A DNA stretch of 64,000 nucleotides from CAYUZU01 sp964448675 (lineage in GTDB: Bacteria; Planctomycetota; Phycisphaerae; UBA1845; Fen-1342): NCBI GenBank assembly GCA_964448675.1, contig CAYUZU010000010.1, positions 62,001 through 126,000 on the forward strand, read 5' to 3'. Under the pieces are notes generated by a model. The model saw only the letters and a program-made list of their open reading frames with translations, was not told where the DNA came from and did no database searches. Positions 52,954 through 61,133 of this stretch are shown here, one piece after another; position 1 is the first letter of the stretch; every line of letters begins with the position of its first letter. The translations under genes and the position numbers were made by a program.

Positions 52954-52964
52954 GTAATGACCGC

Positions 52965-53594
52965 GTGAACCACGACGACGCGCAGTTCGATCCGACCCGC
53001 CCGCTCGAACACGACGTCCACTGCGCCGAATGCGGCTACAACCTTCGCGGCCTGAGTGGCGACCCCGTCCGCTGTCCGGAGTGTGGCGACGGAATGCCTG
53101 CCAGCGAGGTCGTGGAGCGTTTGCAGCGCATCGAAGATCGGCGGCGCGAAGCCATCCTCCGCCGCGTGGAGTTCGGCCCGGCGTTATGCGCGTTTTCGCT
53201 GGCAGCTGCGCTGGTATTCCACGCTATCTACCGGCTTGATCCAAGCTTCTTCCGCCCGGTGCTTCACGTTCCGATTGCCACGTTCGTGGGTATTTGGTTG
53301 ATCGGATTCACGCTCTACTCGGGCCGGTACCACGGCCTGAGGCACTGGGGAACTGCTTTCCTGCGATACGAGTTCTTCGGCGGCGTGGCCGCCGGAATGA
53401 CGTACGCGGCACTCTCGGCGCTACTGGGATTATCTGGGCTAATCCAACTTGGACCCTGCTGCGGGGCGATGCTGCTTGCCCCGGTGGCGGGGGTCATTCT
53501 CCTGGTTCCGATCGCGTGGATCGTCGAAAAAGCGCGCGACCAACTCGCGCCCATCGTCGACCAGCTTATCCAGCGCGACGATATGAAGCCGTAA
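52965..53594 (+). CDS. Zinc-ribbon membrane protein (paralogue of the ArgS N-terminal module)
   Basis: This protein of about 209 residues has an N-terminal zinc ribbon, CAECGYNLRGLSGDPVRCPECG (two CxxC pairs, residues about 23-44), then a short helical linker and four or five membrane helices (from about residue 68 to 195). The ribbon matches, almost base for base, that at the start of the downstream ArgS fusion gene, which starts only 3 bases after this stop. The start is a GTG at 52965 without a clear Shine-Dalgarno. Function is unknown; the ribbon probably binds Zn and could bind nucleic acid or protein. Confidence 0.7.
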   Translation: MNHDDAQFDPTRPLEHDVHCAECGYNLRGLSGDPVRCPECGDGMPASEVVERLQRIEDRRREAILRRVEFGPALCAFSLAAALVFHAIYRLDPSFFRPVLHVPIATFVGIWLIGFTLYSGRYHGLRHWGTAFLRYEFFGGVAAGMTYAALSALLGLSGLIQLGPCCGAMLLAPVAGVILLVPIAWIVEKARDQLAPIVDQLIQRDDMKP

Positions 53595-53597
53595 CCC

Positions 53598-56192
53598 ATG
53601 CCGCACGACCCACTCCACGTCGACATCAAGTGCCCCCGCTGCGGCTACAACCTCCGCGGCCTGAGCGGCGACCCCGTCCGCTGTCCGGAATGTGGGTTCA
53701 AGTCCGAGCGCGAAACCCTCTTCGCCCAGGTCCCCACGCCGCGCTCGCGCGCCGAAGAGCTCCTGATTCGCCTGCGCGACCAGACTTTCGGCCTGCTGCT
53801 GTGGCTGGCCGTGCTCGTGCCACTCAGCATCGCGATGCTCTTCGCCGCCGGGCCCGCGCCCCTGCTGCTCATCCTGTTCCTGGTAGGCATTCCCGCGTTC
53901 GGCATCATCGTGCTTGGCCCCGCGTGGGAGATGGCCCGTCTCGGCCTCGGCCGGGCGGGATGGGCCTGGGTGATCCGTTACCAGGCAGCCACGGTCGGCC
54001 TGGTGCTCGGGCTCGCTCTCGTCTGGCTCGGTTTCACGTTGCCCGCCCAATGGCTGCTCAACCAACTCGGCGCCGACGGCTATCGCCTGCTGGCCGCCGG
54101 TCTGGCCCTGCTGGCCACGGTGCTGCTTGGCGTCAGGCTCAAGCCTGTCAGCCGCCTGCGTGAATACCAGGAGCAGCAGTTCACGGCCCTCGTGCGGCTG
54201 ATGGCCGACGCTGACACCCCTGGCTTGCAGCCGTCGCCCGCGACCGCTAGCTTGCGCGGCACCATGAAGCATGACAGTATCCAGCACCTGCTCGCCAGCG
54301 CCTTCACCGCCGCCATCGCCGAGGTTACCGGCCAGGACCCCGCCACGGTCGACCCTGTGCTGCGGCCGGCGGGCGACCCGAAGTTCGGCGACTACCAGTG
54401 CAACGCCGCCATGCCGCTGGCCAAGTCGCTCAAGACCAAGCCACGCGACGTGGCCGAGCGGATCAAGGCGGCGGCCGAGCCGCGCCTGGGTGAGATGATC
54501 GAGCCTTTGGAGGTCGCGGGGCCGGGCTTTCTCAACATTCGGCTACAGAACGCGTACCTCGGGCGGTACCTGGCCGAGATCGCGCCGCCGCCGCGCGGGC
54601 TCGAGCAGGATATGGCCGACCGGGCGGCATTCGCGCCGACCAGCGAGGCGTTCGATCGCGTAGGCATGCCGCCGACGGACACGCCGCAGCGCGTGGTGGT
54701 GGAGTATTCGCAGCCGAACATCGCCAAGCAGATGCACGTGGGGCACCTGCGGAGCACCATCATTGGCGACGTGATCGCGCGTGTGCTGATGTTCGAGGGG
54801 CACGAGGTCGTGCGCCAGAACCACATCGGCGATTGGGGGACGCAGTTCGGCATGCTGATTCGCTGGTATCGCGAGCATCCGCTGCCGACGACCGCGACAC
54901 ATGACGACGTGCTCGAAGCGATCGAGCAGGACTACAAGACCGCCAACGAACGGTTCAAGACTGACGAGCAGTTCGCCACCGAGGCGCGCCAGGCGGTGGG
55001 GCAGTTGCAGGGCGGTGATCCCGACGCGTACCGCCTGTGGCAGCAGATCTGCCAGGTCAGCCTCGACGCGATTGACGAGCTGTATCAACGGCTGGGTGTG
55101 CTGCTGCGGCCCGAGGATGTGCGCGGCGAGAGCTACTACAACGACGACCTGCCGCAGGTGGTGGCCGAGCTTCGGGAGACGCTGGGCGACGACCGAGCAG
55201 GGGGTCGCCGCGCGGTGGTGCGCGACGACCAGGGTGCCGTGTGCGCGTTCATGTATGACGAGCAGGGCGAGCCGGCGTACAAGGGGCCGGAGGGCGACAT
55301 CCTGCCGATGATCATCCAGAAGTCGGACGGGGCGTACCTGTATTCCACGACCGACCTGGCCGCGATTCGCTATCGGTTGCGGCGGATGGGCTTCCCGTCG
55401 GGTACTGGTGCGCAGCGCGTCATCTACGTGACTGACGCGCGGCAGAAGCTGCACTTCGACATGTGGATGGCCTGCGCGCGAGCCGCCGGTTGGATCACCC
55501 CCGATCACCAGGTCGAGCACGTGACGTTCGGCAGCGTGCTGGGCACGGATCGCCGGCCTTTGAAAACGCGCGAAGGAGGCACGGTCAAGCTGCGCGAATT
55601 GCTCGACGAGGCCGAGAGCCGGGCGCTCGCGTTGCTCCAGGAACGTGTGACAGAAAGCGACGAGGCGACGGAGCGACGAAGCGACGAAGGGGCATCGGAG
55701 CAGATTGCACGGCGCGTGGGTGTGGCAGCCGTGAAGTACGCCGACCTGCGCAACGATCGCAATAGCGACTACGTCTTCACCTGGGACAAAATGATCACGT
55801 TCCAGGGGAATACGGCGCCGTACATGATGTATGCCTACGCGCGGATTCGCTCGATTTACCGCAAGGCCGCCGAGCGTTTCGGCGCGCCCGACGTGTACGC
55901 CGCGGACGTGCAGGTGCAACTGGTCGAGCCCGCCGAACGGGCGCTGGCGTTGCGGCTCGCACGATTGCGCGAAGCGATCGACGATGTGGCTGCAAACCTC
56001 GCGCCACACACGCTCTGCGGCTACTTGTACGATCTGGCCGGCGACTTCATGCGGTTCTACGAATCGTGCCCCGTGTTGCAGGCGCCCGATGACACGGCTC
56101 GGCTGAGCCGCATGCGTCTCTGCGACCTCACCGCCCGCACGCTTCGCCTCGGCCTCGGCCTGCTGGGGATCGAGGTGATCGAGCGAATGTAG
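53598..56192 (+). CDS. argS: Zinc-ribbon/transmembrane module fused in frame to arginyl-tRNA synthetase
   Basis: The 864-residue frame is uninterrupted. Residues 1-40 carry a zinc ribbon (CPRCGYNLRGL...VRCPECG), residues about 62-182 four hydrophobic helices, and about 183-222 a linker. From Met223 (54264) the sequence is a complete ArgS: N-terminal tRNA-recognition domain, the HIGH-type HVGHLRST, the catalytic Rossmann region with RQNHIGDWGTQFGML, the KMSK-equivalent PLKTREGG, and the anticodon-binding DALR-like C-terminal part. ArgS charges tRNA-Arg with arginine. A free ArgS could be made from the internal ATG, but that ATG has no Shine-Dalgarno (GCGGCACC). The ArgS part is 642 residues, longer than the usual 550-600, because of a low-complexity insert near ERVTESDEATERRSDEGASE. 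If the fusion is expressed as one chain, ArgS is tethered to the membrane. Confidence 0.85.
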   Translation: MPHDPLHVDIKCPRCGYNLRGLSGDPVRCPECGFKSERETLFAQVPTPRSRAEELLIRLRDQTFGLLLWLAVLVPLSIAMLFAAGPAPLLLILFLVGIPAFGIIVLGPAWEMARLGLGRAGWAWVIRYQAATVGLVLGLALVWLGFTLPAQWLLNQLGADGYRLLAAGLALLATVLLGVRLKPVSRLREYQEQQFTALVRLMADADTPGLQPSPATASLRGTMKHDSIQHLLASAFTAAIAEVTGQDPATVDPVLRPAGDPKFGDYQCNAAMPLAKSLKTKPRDVAERIKAAAEPRLGEMIEPLEVAGPGFLNIRLQNAYLGRYLAEIAPPPRGLEQDMADRAAFAPTSEAFDRVGMPPTDTPQRVVVEYSQPNIAKQMHVGHLRSTIIGDVIARVLMFEGHEVVRQNHIGDWGTQFGMLIRWYREHPLPTTATHDDVLEAIEQDYKTANERFKTDEQFATEARQAVGQLQGGDPDAYRLWQQICQVSLDAIDELYQRLGVLLRPEDVRGESYYNDDLPQVVAELRETLGDDRAGGRRAVVRDDQGAVCAFMYDEQGEPAYKGPEGDILPMIIQKSDGAYLYSTTDLAAIRYRLRRMGFPSGTGAQRVIYVTDARQKLHFDMWMACARAAGWITPDHQVEHVTFGSVLGTDRRPLKTREGGTVKLRELLDEAESRALALLQERVTESDEATERRSDEGASEQIARRVGVAAVKYADLRNDRNSDYVFTWDKMITFQGNTAPYMMYAYARIRSIYRKAAERFGAPDVYAADVQVQLVEPAERALALRLARLREAIDDVAANLAPHTLCGYLYDLAGDFMRFYESCPVLQAPDDTARLSRMRLCDLTARTLRLGLGLLGIEVIERM

Positions 56193-56247
56193 TGGATTCG
56201 AAACTCAACAGGCATAGTCCAGAATGTCTCAGCCAGCGCCGGGGCGC

Positions 56248-56269
56248 CCGCGTCGGGTCGCGGCGTTTT
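56248..56269 (+). terminator. Hairpin with T-tract after argS
   Basis: CCGCG-TCGGGT-CGCGG followed by CGTTTTG, 56 bases after the argS stop and before the convergent LptA-like gene. A wider pair TCCAGAAT/ATTCTGGA flanks it. Confidence 0.45.
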
Positions 56270-56297
56270 GCATTCTGAATTCTGGATTGTGCGTTTC

Positions 56298-59200
56298 TTA
56301 AGGTCGATGCAGCTCGCCGGTCATGGCGCCGGTGCGGATGGTGCCGTCACGCAGGTTCACCACGAGCTGGTCGCCGGCGTGGATGTCGAACTGCCCCGTC
56401 TCCGAATCCTCGAAGTAAATCCGCGCGACGGCGGTGTCGGTGCCTTGCACGTCCAGCCGACTCGCGGCGCGGTCAAACTCGACCAGGCTCGCGCTGACCT
56501 GGCGAATCTGGCTGCCCTCACGGTCGCGCAGGTACACGTTGCCCTTTGCCAGCAGCGAGTTGAGCTGCATGGGATAGCCCGTCAGGCCGCCCGAACGCAC
56601 CGGCCGCGGCCCGCTGTCGTCCGCCTTGAACCAGCATTCGAGCCGGCGGCACTCCATCCGCACACTCCGGCTCTGGTAGCGGTCGAGATCGACCTTCGCG
56701 GTGCCGTCGCTCGGCAACATCATCTCGACGTTGACCATCTCGCTGCCGGTGCGATGCACAAAGAGCACATCATCCTCGAACACGACCGTGTCCATGCGGT
56801 CGGGACCGGGCGCGCCGAGGGTGTACGTCATGCGACCCTCGCACTGCATCGCGGTCTGGCTTGGCCCGCGGCTGACCAGGGCCGACGGCACGCCGAACGT
56901 CCGCTCCACCGGCGCGACATCCCGAATCCCCCGGCGATCGGTCATCAGCAACTGCGTCAACCCGTGGGTGACGATCTGCCGGTTGGCGATGTCGCCTTCG
57001 AGCGTGGGGGCCGACAGGCTGGCGTGCATCAGCGGCAGCACGCCATCGCCGTCATACGTCTCGCTCGTGACCAGGGCGTTCGTCGCGATGAGAAAACGCG
57101 GCTCCTTGCGCACCGGCTGCGTCGCGTCGCCCATGGTCAGCCGCAAGCCGCCGGCGTCGGTATCGCGTTCGTACGCGTCGCCGAGCGCACGCGCCAGTTG
57201 CCACCACGGCCGCCACGCGTTGAAGCCCGGCGGCGGCTCGTCGCCCGTCGGCTCAGGCACGTCCTCGAGTGTCAGCGTGAGCGTGTCGGCCCGCAGCTGT
57301 TCTGCCCGGCTCGTGGCAACGACGTTGCCTTCAAAACGCACGCGGTTGTCCTGCCCGTCGACGCGCAGCAACTGCTGGCTCTCGACGGTGACGGTGGTCG
57401 GGTCGCTGCGCCGCGCGCCCTGCAGACTGCGCCGCGTCTTCATTGCCAGACGCGACGGGCCGTTGACGACGATGCTCTGATCCGGTCGGCTCAGGTCGAT
57501 CTGGGCCCCCTCGACCAGGTACGGTGCACGATACACGCGGCCCCGCTCCTGCCCATCTCCCTGCACCACCGCCGCCCGCAACGCGTTGTCGCCGGTGAAC
57601 AGGGCGCCGATGCGCTGCCCGCGGGCCGCGACCCTGTTCTGCGGATCGCGCAGCGACGCATCGCCGAGCACCTCCAGCGAGCGGATGACGAAGTTGGCGC
57701 GCTGCTCGCGCGGCGTTTGGGCGGCCACGGTCGGCTGGGTCGTCGCGGGGTCGGCCGGCAGCGGTGCCATCGTCGCGATCACTTCGTCGCCGCGGATCCG
57801 CGCCGGCTCCGCTCTTTGGACACCGGTGAGTGAACGCATGGCTGCCGTCAGCACATCGGGTTTCGCGGTGCCGCGCGTGATCGCGACCGCGCCGAGCGCG
57901 TGCATCCGCTGCGGATAGACGTCACGCGCCGGCGAGAGGCCGAACGCGATCTCGAGCCGGGCGGCGTCGAGGGTCACATCGCCGCTGGCCATCCGCACGC
58001 CGCCAGAGGCCGTCGCGACGTCGAGCAGCTCTTCCAGCGGGCGGTTGTCCTGGTCCGGATGAAAAGCGATGTCGAGTTGGTGGGCGGTCATCTGCTGTTC
58101 CGCGAGGTCGACGATCACATCCCCGACGAACGTCGCCGACTCGAGCCGCTGCATCGTCAGCACGCTGTCGCCCGCGGGATCGACCGGCTGGGTGGTCGGT
58201 GCGGACTCGGCCAGGTGCAACTCGGCCCAGTGTGCACAGCGAATCGCCGACAGCTCATTCGGGCCGCCGCGCCGCGACCGCAACAGAACATCCCCCACGA
58301 GCTTGACGATGCGTGCCTGCCGATCGACGTAGACGCCGGCGGCGCGGGCGCTCAGGTTGTTGCCCACGGCGAAGCGCACCGGTTCGTCGGGCAGGGGATC
58401 GAGCCACAGCCGCTGCGTCTCGTCGTGATACTCGACCTTGCGGCAGTGCACGCTGGCCTCGTGCCGCGTGAGCACCACCGGTGCGCCATGGGCCACGAAG
58501 TGCAGCCGCGACGCATCGGCCTCCGCCGTCGGTTGCGGCTCGAGGTGCAGCGGGCCGCTCCAGCGGACCACCAGCCGATTCCGTGGATCGCGCACCGGGC
58601 GCGTGGTGGGCTGCGTGGTGGTCGTCTTGCGCAGAAACCGCCCCGCACCCGCGCCGACATCGAACAGCAGGTCGACCTGCGCGGCCCGCAGCGCGCCGAT
58701 CTGTTGCGATTCACCCGCCTCGTTCGCCTGGTATTGCTCGGCAACGACATCACCGCGCAGCGTGCAGGCGTACGCCGTCGCCTGACGCGTCCGGCGCGCA
58801 CGCTTGGGGGCCGCCGGCGGCGTTTCGGGTACGGGCGGCTCGGTAGCGGCCTGCTGCGGCTGCCCGCCCATCATCGAGTCGAGCAGTCCCGCCGGCGTGT
58901 AGAAGACGAATTCTTCCCCCTGCGCGATCGTCAGCGTCTCGACCCGGTTGTCTGCCTGGTTCCAGACCAGGTCGAGCCCGGTCCCCGCGATCTCGAACTC
59001 CTGGGCCGCGACGCGCACCGGGCCGTCCGTTTCGAGCTGGCCGCGCTCCAGGTCGAACTGCAGCCGGTCGAGCTCGATCGTGATCAGGTCCCACGGCCGT
59101 TCCTCCCGCGGCGTACGTTCCTCGGCGGTCTCGCGGTCGACCACGATCCGCACGTTGCCCTCGAGATACCCGTCGCGCGGCTCGAACTGCGAGCGCTCGA

Positions 59201-59585
59201 TCCGGTCGCCCGTGAGTTGGCCCCGGTCCGCCCACACCGTCACGACCATGCCGCTGGGCATCAGCTTGACCAGCTCGGGACCGGTGATGCGGATCTCGTT
59301 CTTGGAGCCCGGCACCGGCTGCCAGTCCTCGCCGCGAATCAGGTCGGTGGGGCGGCCGGTCCGCTCGTCAAACACGCGGAACATGAACTTGCCGCCACCG
59401 GGGATGCTCGCGTCGTCGCCGGCGGCGATCGCGGGGGTGTTCGCGTCGGCCTGCGCGGGCAGTTCGTCCAGCGGCTCGTTCGGCTCGGCCCGTACGGTCG
59501 GGCGGTCGGCGAACCGCGTATACGCGACAAACAGCACGACCAGCAAGCCGAGCGTCGAGAGCGCCAGGAGGAGGTTTCGCAACAT
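56298..59585 (-). CDS. Giant LptA/OstA-like envelope protein with N-terminal anchor
   Basis: This 1095-residue protein has one N-terminal membrane helix (about residues 5-22), as in LptC, and then a long beta-rich region with several stretches of the OstA/LptA type: a strand ending in VEGNVRI, RFEGNVVATSR or ATFVGDVIVDLA, followed by the motif of adjacent parallel strands that stack into a jelly-roll filament. LptA/LptC/OstA domains form the lipopolysaccharide bridge across the periplasm; one large single-chain version would be an unusual design. The evidence is pattern-based. It is the second gene after a lipoprotein on the same strand, and converges on argS. Confidence 0.7.
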   Translation of the reverse strand: MLRNLLLALSTLGLLVVLFVAYTRFADRPTVRAEPNEPLDELPAQADANTPAIAAGDDASIPGGGKFMFRVFDERTGRPTDLIRGEDWQPVPGSKNEIRITGPELVKLMPSGMVVTVWADRGQLTGDRIERSQFEPRDGYLEGNVRIVVDRETAEERTPREERPWDLITIELDRLQFDLERGQLETDGPVRVAAQEFEIAGTGLDLVWNQADNRVETLTIAQGEEFVFYTPAGLLDSMMGGQPQQAATEPPVPETPPAAPKRARRTRQATAYACTLRGDVVAEQYQANEAGESQQIGALRAAQVDLLFDVGAGAGRFLRKTTTTQPTTRPVRDPRNRLVVRWSGPLHLEPQPTAEADASRLHFVAHGAPVVLTRHEASVHCRKVEYHDETQRLWLDPLPDEPVRFAVGNNLSARAAGVYVDRQARIVKLVGDVLLRSRRGGPNELSAIRCAHWAELHLAESAPTTQPVDPAGDSVLTMQRLESATFVGDVIVDLAEQQMTAHQLDIAFHPDQDNRPLEELLDVATASGGVRMASGDVTLDAARLEIAFGLSPARDVYPQRMHALGAVAITRGTAKPDVLTAAMRSLTGVQRAEPARIRGDEVIATMAPLPADPATTQPTVAAQTPREQRANFVIRSLEVLGDASLRDPQNRVAARGQRIGALFTGDNALRAAVVQGDGQERGRVYRAPYLVEGAQIDLSRPDQSIVVNGPSRLAMKTRRSLQGARRSDPTTVTVESQQLLRVDGQDNRVRFEGNVVATSRAEQLRADTLTLTLEDVPEPTGDEPPPGFNAWRPWWQLARALGDAYERDTDAGGLRLTMGDATQPVRKEPRFLIATNALVTSETYDGDGVLPLMHASLSAPTLEGDIANRQIVTHGLTQLLMTDRRGIRDVAPVERTFGVPSALVSRGPSQTAMQCEGRMTYTLGAPGPDRMDTVVFEDDVLFVHRTGSEMVNVEMMLPSDGTAKVDLDRYQSRSVRMECRRLECWFKADDSGPRPVRSGGLTGYPMQLNSLLAKGNVYLRDREGSQIRQVSASLVEFDRAASRLDVQGTDTAVARIYFEDSETGQFDIHAGDQLVVNLRDGTIRTGAMTGELHRP

Positions 59586-59806
59586 GACTTACCCTGCGCT
59601 TCCGCACGCAGGCTCGGCGCGGGAAGACCCGATGGTGGTATTGATCAACTAATCCTCAACAATGCAGCCGCGACCGCGCTCAAGTTGACGTACCATTCTC
59701 CACGGCGCGCCGGCCCTCGGCGCCGGTCCCGGTTCGAGCCACTATGACGGCGGACCGTCCGCCTTGCAAGGGCACGCCGATGACCGGCGGGCCCGTTGTG
59801 CGTAAC

Positions 59807-60403
59807 TCATGGCGCAGCATCATCTTCCGGCGGCTCTGTCGGCTCGGTGGCTGCCCGCTCGAGGATGAGCATAGCCACGTCGGCGGCGTGCTGCTGCTCG
59901 AAACTGCGGACCTCGGTTGGCCGTTCGCGCAGGGTGGCGCGCCCCGCGACCCGCGTGCCGTCGTCACATTCCAGGTCCAGCCGGAGCACCCGGCGCCCGC
60001 GCAGCAGCCAGTGCCGGCCGAATTCCACCACGCCGCGAACGAACTCCGCGCGCCCGGCCCGCAGGCCGACCTTCTGGAGGATGAAGCCGCGGGGGCTTTC
60101 CGGGTCGGCCGGATTCACGCGGAAGGCGGTGGTGCCGGGTGGGGCGGTCAGGTACAGCACGAAGTCGGCCGGCCCGCGGTCCACGCGGGGACGGCGAAAC
60201 GCCAGGACGACCTTTTGCCGGTCGCCGCCGCGGGCGTGGTAGGCCGTATCCCCTGCGAGTTCGAGGTGCGCCTGGGTCGGCGGCGCGGCCGGCTGGTGCA
60301 GCACGAGCGTGGCGCGGGGGCCGCAGCCCGCAAGGGCGGCCACCGCCAGCAGGCCACCGAGCCCCCAGCCCCATGGCATCGGGCGATAATGGTGCGGATC
60401 CAT
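59807..60403 (-). CDS. Lipoprotein of unknown function
   Basis: This protein of about 198 residues has a signal peptide ending in the lipobox ALAGC. The mature domain (about 40-180) is beta-rich: it has VNPADPESPRGFIL and RVLRLDLECDDGTRVAG. No family is recognised. The start is ATG 60403 rather than GTG 60409; neither has a strong Shine-Dalgarno. It is upstream of the LptA-like gene by about 220 bases on the same strand, so an envelope role for both is possible. Confidence 0.65.
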   Translation of the reverse strand: MDPHHYRPMPWGWGLGGLLAVAALAGCGPRATLVLHQPAAPPTQAHLELAGDTAYHARGGDRQKVVLAFRRPRVDRGPADFVLYLTAPPGTTAFRVNPADPESPRGFILQKVGLRAGRAEFVRGVVEFGRHWLLRGRRVLRLDLECDDGTRVAGRATLRERPTEVRSFEQQHAADVAMLILERAATEPTEPPEDDAAP

Positions 60404-60492
60404 GACCACAGCATAGGCGGTTGCCGGCGGCCACGCCAGATTCCGGCCGGCCCGCGCGGCCGGGCTTGGCGGGCCCGGGCACGCATGCTACC

Positions 60493-60984
60493 ATGACCGG
60501 GATGTTGACCCTTCGGGCCGACAAGTGGGTGCGCATCGGTGCCGGCGGGGCACTGCTGCTGCTGCTGCTGGCACAGCAGAAGCTCTGCCCGTGGCTGCTT
60601 GCGCCGCCAGCCCCGGCCGATCCCGCACCGGCCGAAGCCGACACGGCCACCGCCAACGAGGACAAGGAAGAACAGCAGCGCCAGGCCGCGCGCCTGCCGC
60701 ACCTGCTGCCGGATGCCGCGGCCGCTCCGGCGCCGCGCTGGTCGGCGTCGTGGGATGCGGATCGGCACCGCGCGACCACCGGCTGGCACGAGGGGGTCGT
60801 TGCGTGTGGCCCGCGCGATCAGGGAGCGCCGCCGACCGTTGCGGTCAGCGACGAATTCAACTGGCACGTTTTCCTGTGTCCGGTCGCACCGGCACAACGG
60901 GCATCGCTCGTCGCGGGGCATGTCCCCGCCATTCACGCCGTCTTGATCACGACCATCCTCCGTACCGGGCCACCGTTGGCCTGA
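60493..60984 (+). CDS. Hypothetical single-helix protein
   Basis: This protein of about 163 residues has a single N-terminal hydrophobic helix (residues about 14-30, rich in Leu), a Pro/Ala/Glu-rich linker, and a small soluble domain with Trp residues and two Cys in VVACGP and VFLCPV. No family is recognised, the codon use is typical of the region, and the start is not supported by a Shine-Dalgarno, so the gene is probable but not certain. It is 90 bases from the divergent lipoprotein start. Confidence 0.45.
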   Translation: MTGMLTLRADKWVRIGAGGALLLLLLAQQKLCPWLLAPPAPADPAPAEADTATANEDKEEQQRQAARLPHLLPDAAAAPAPRWSASWDADRHRATTGWHEGVVACGPRDQGAPPTVAVSDEFNWHVFLCPVAPAQRASLVAGHVPAIHAVLITTILRTGPPLA

Positions 60985-61080
60985 TCATCACCAGGTTGGG
61001 GAAAAGCAAGCACGCCGGGCGATGTGCGGCGTGACCATGTGGGTGTCCGGGGGCGGCGCAAGCCGTCGCGGACGAACCGG

Positions 61081-61088
61081 TGACGTCA
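61081..61088. promoter_or_regulatory. TGACGTCA palindrome upstream of secDF
   Basis: Perfect 8-bp palindrome TGACGTCA, 46 bases before the secDF start codon. The same 8 bases form the core of the 12-bp palindrome at 5971. One copy per 64 kb would be expected by chance, so its meaning is open. Confidence 0.2.
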
Positions 61089-61133
61089 TCGGGTCAACTT
61101 GATCGATATTGCAACCAGGTAAGGAAACAGAAG

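Noticed and set aside
59700..59750. tRNA-like GGTTCGAGCC element
   Set aside because: Only the T-loop resemblance is there; no acceptor, D or anticodon arms can be folded around it.
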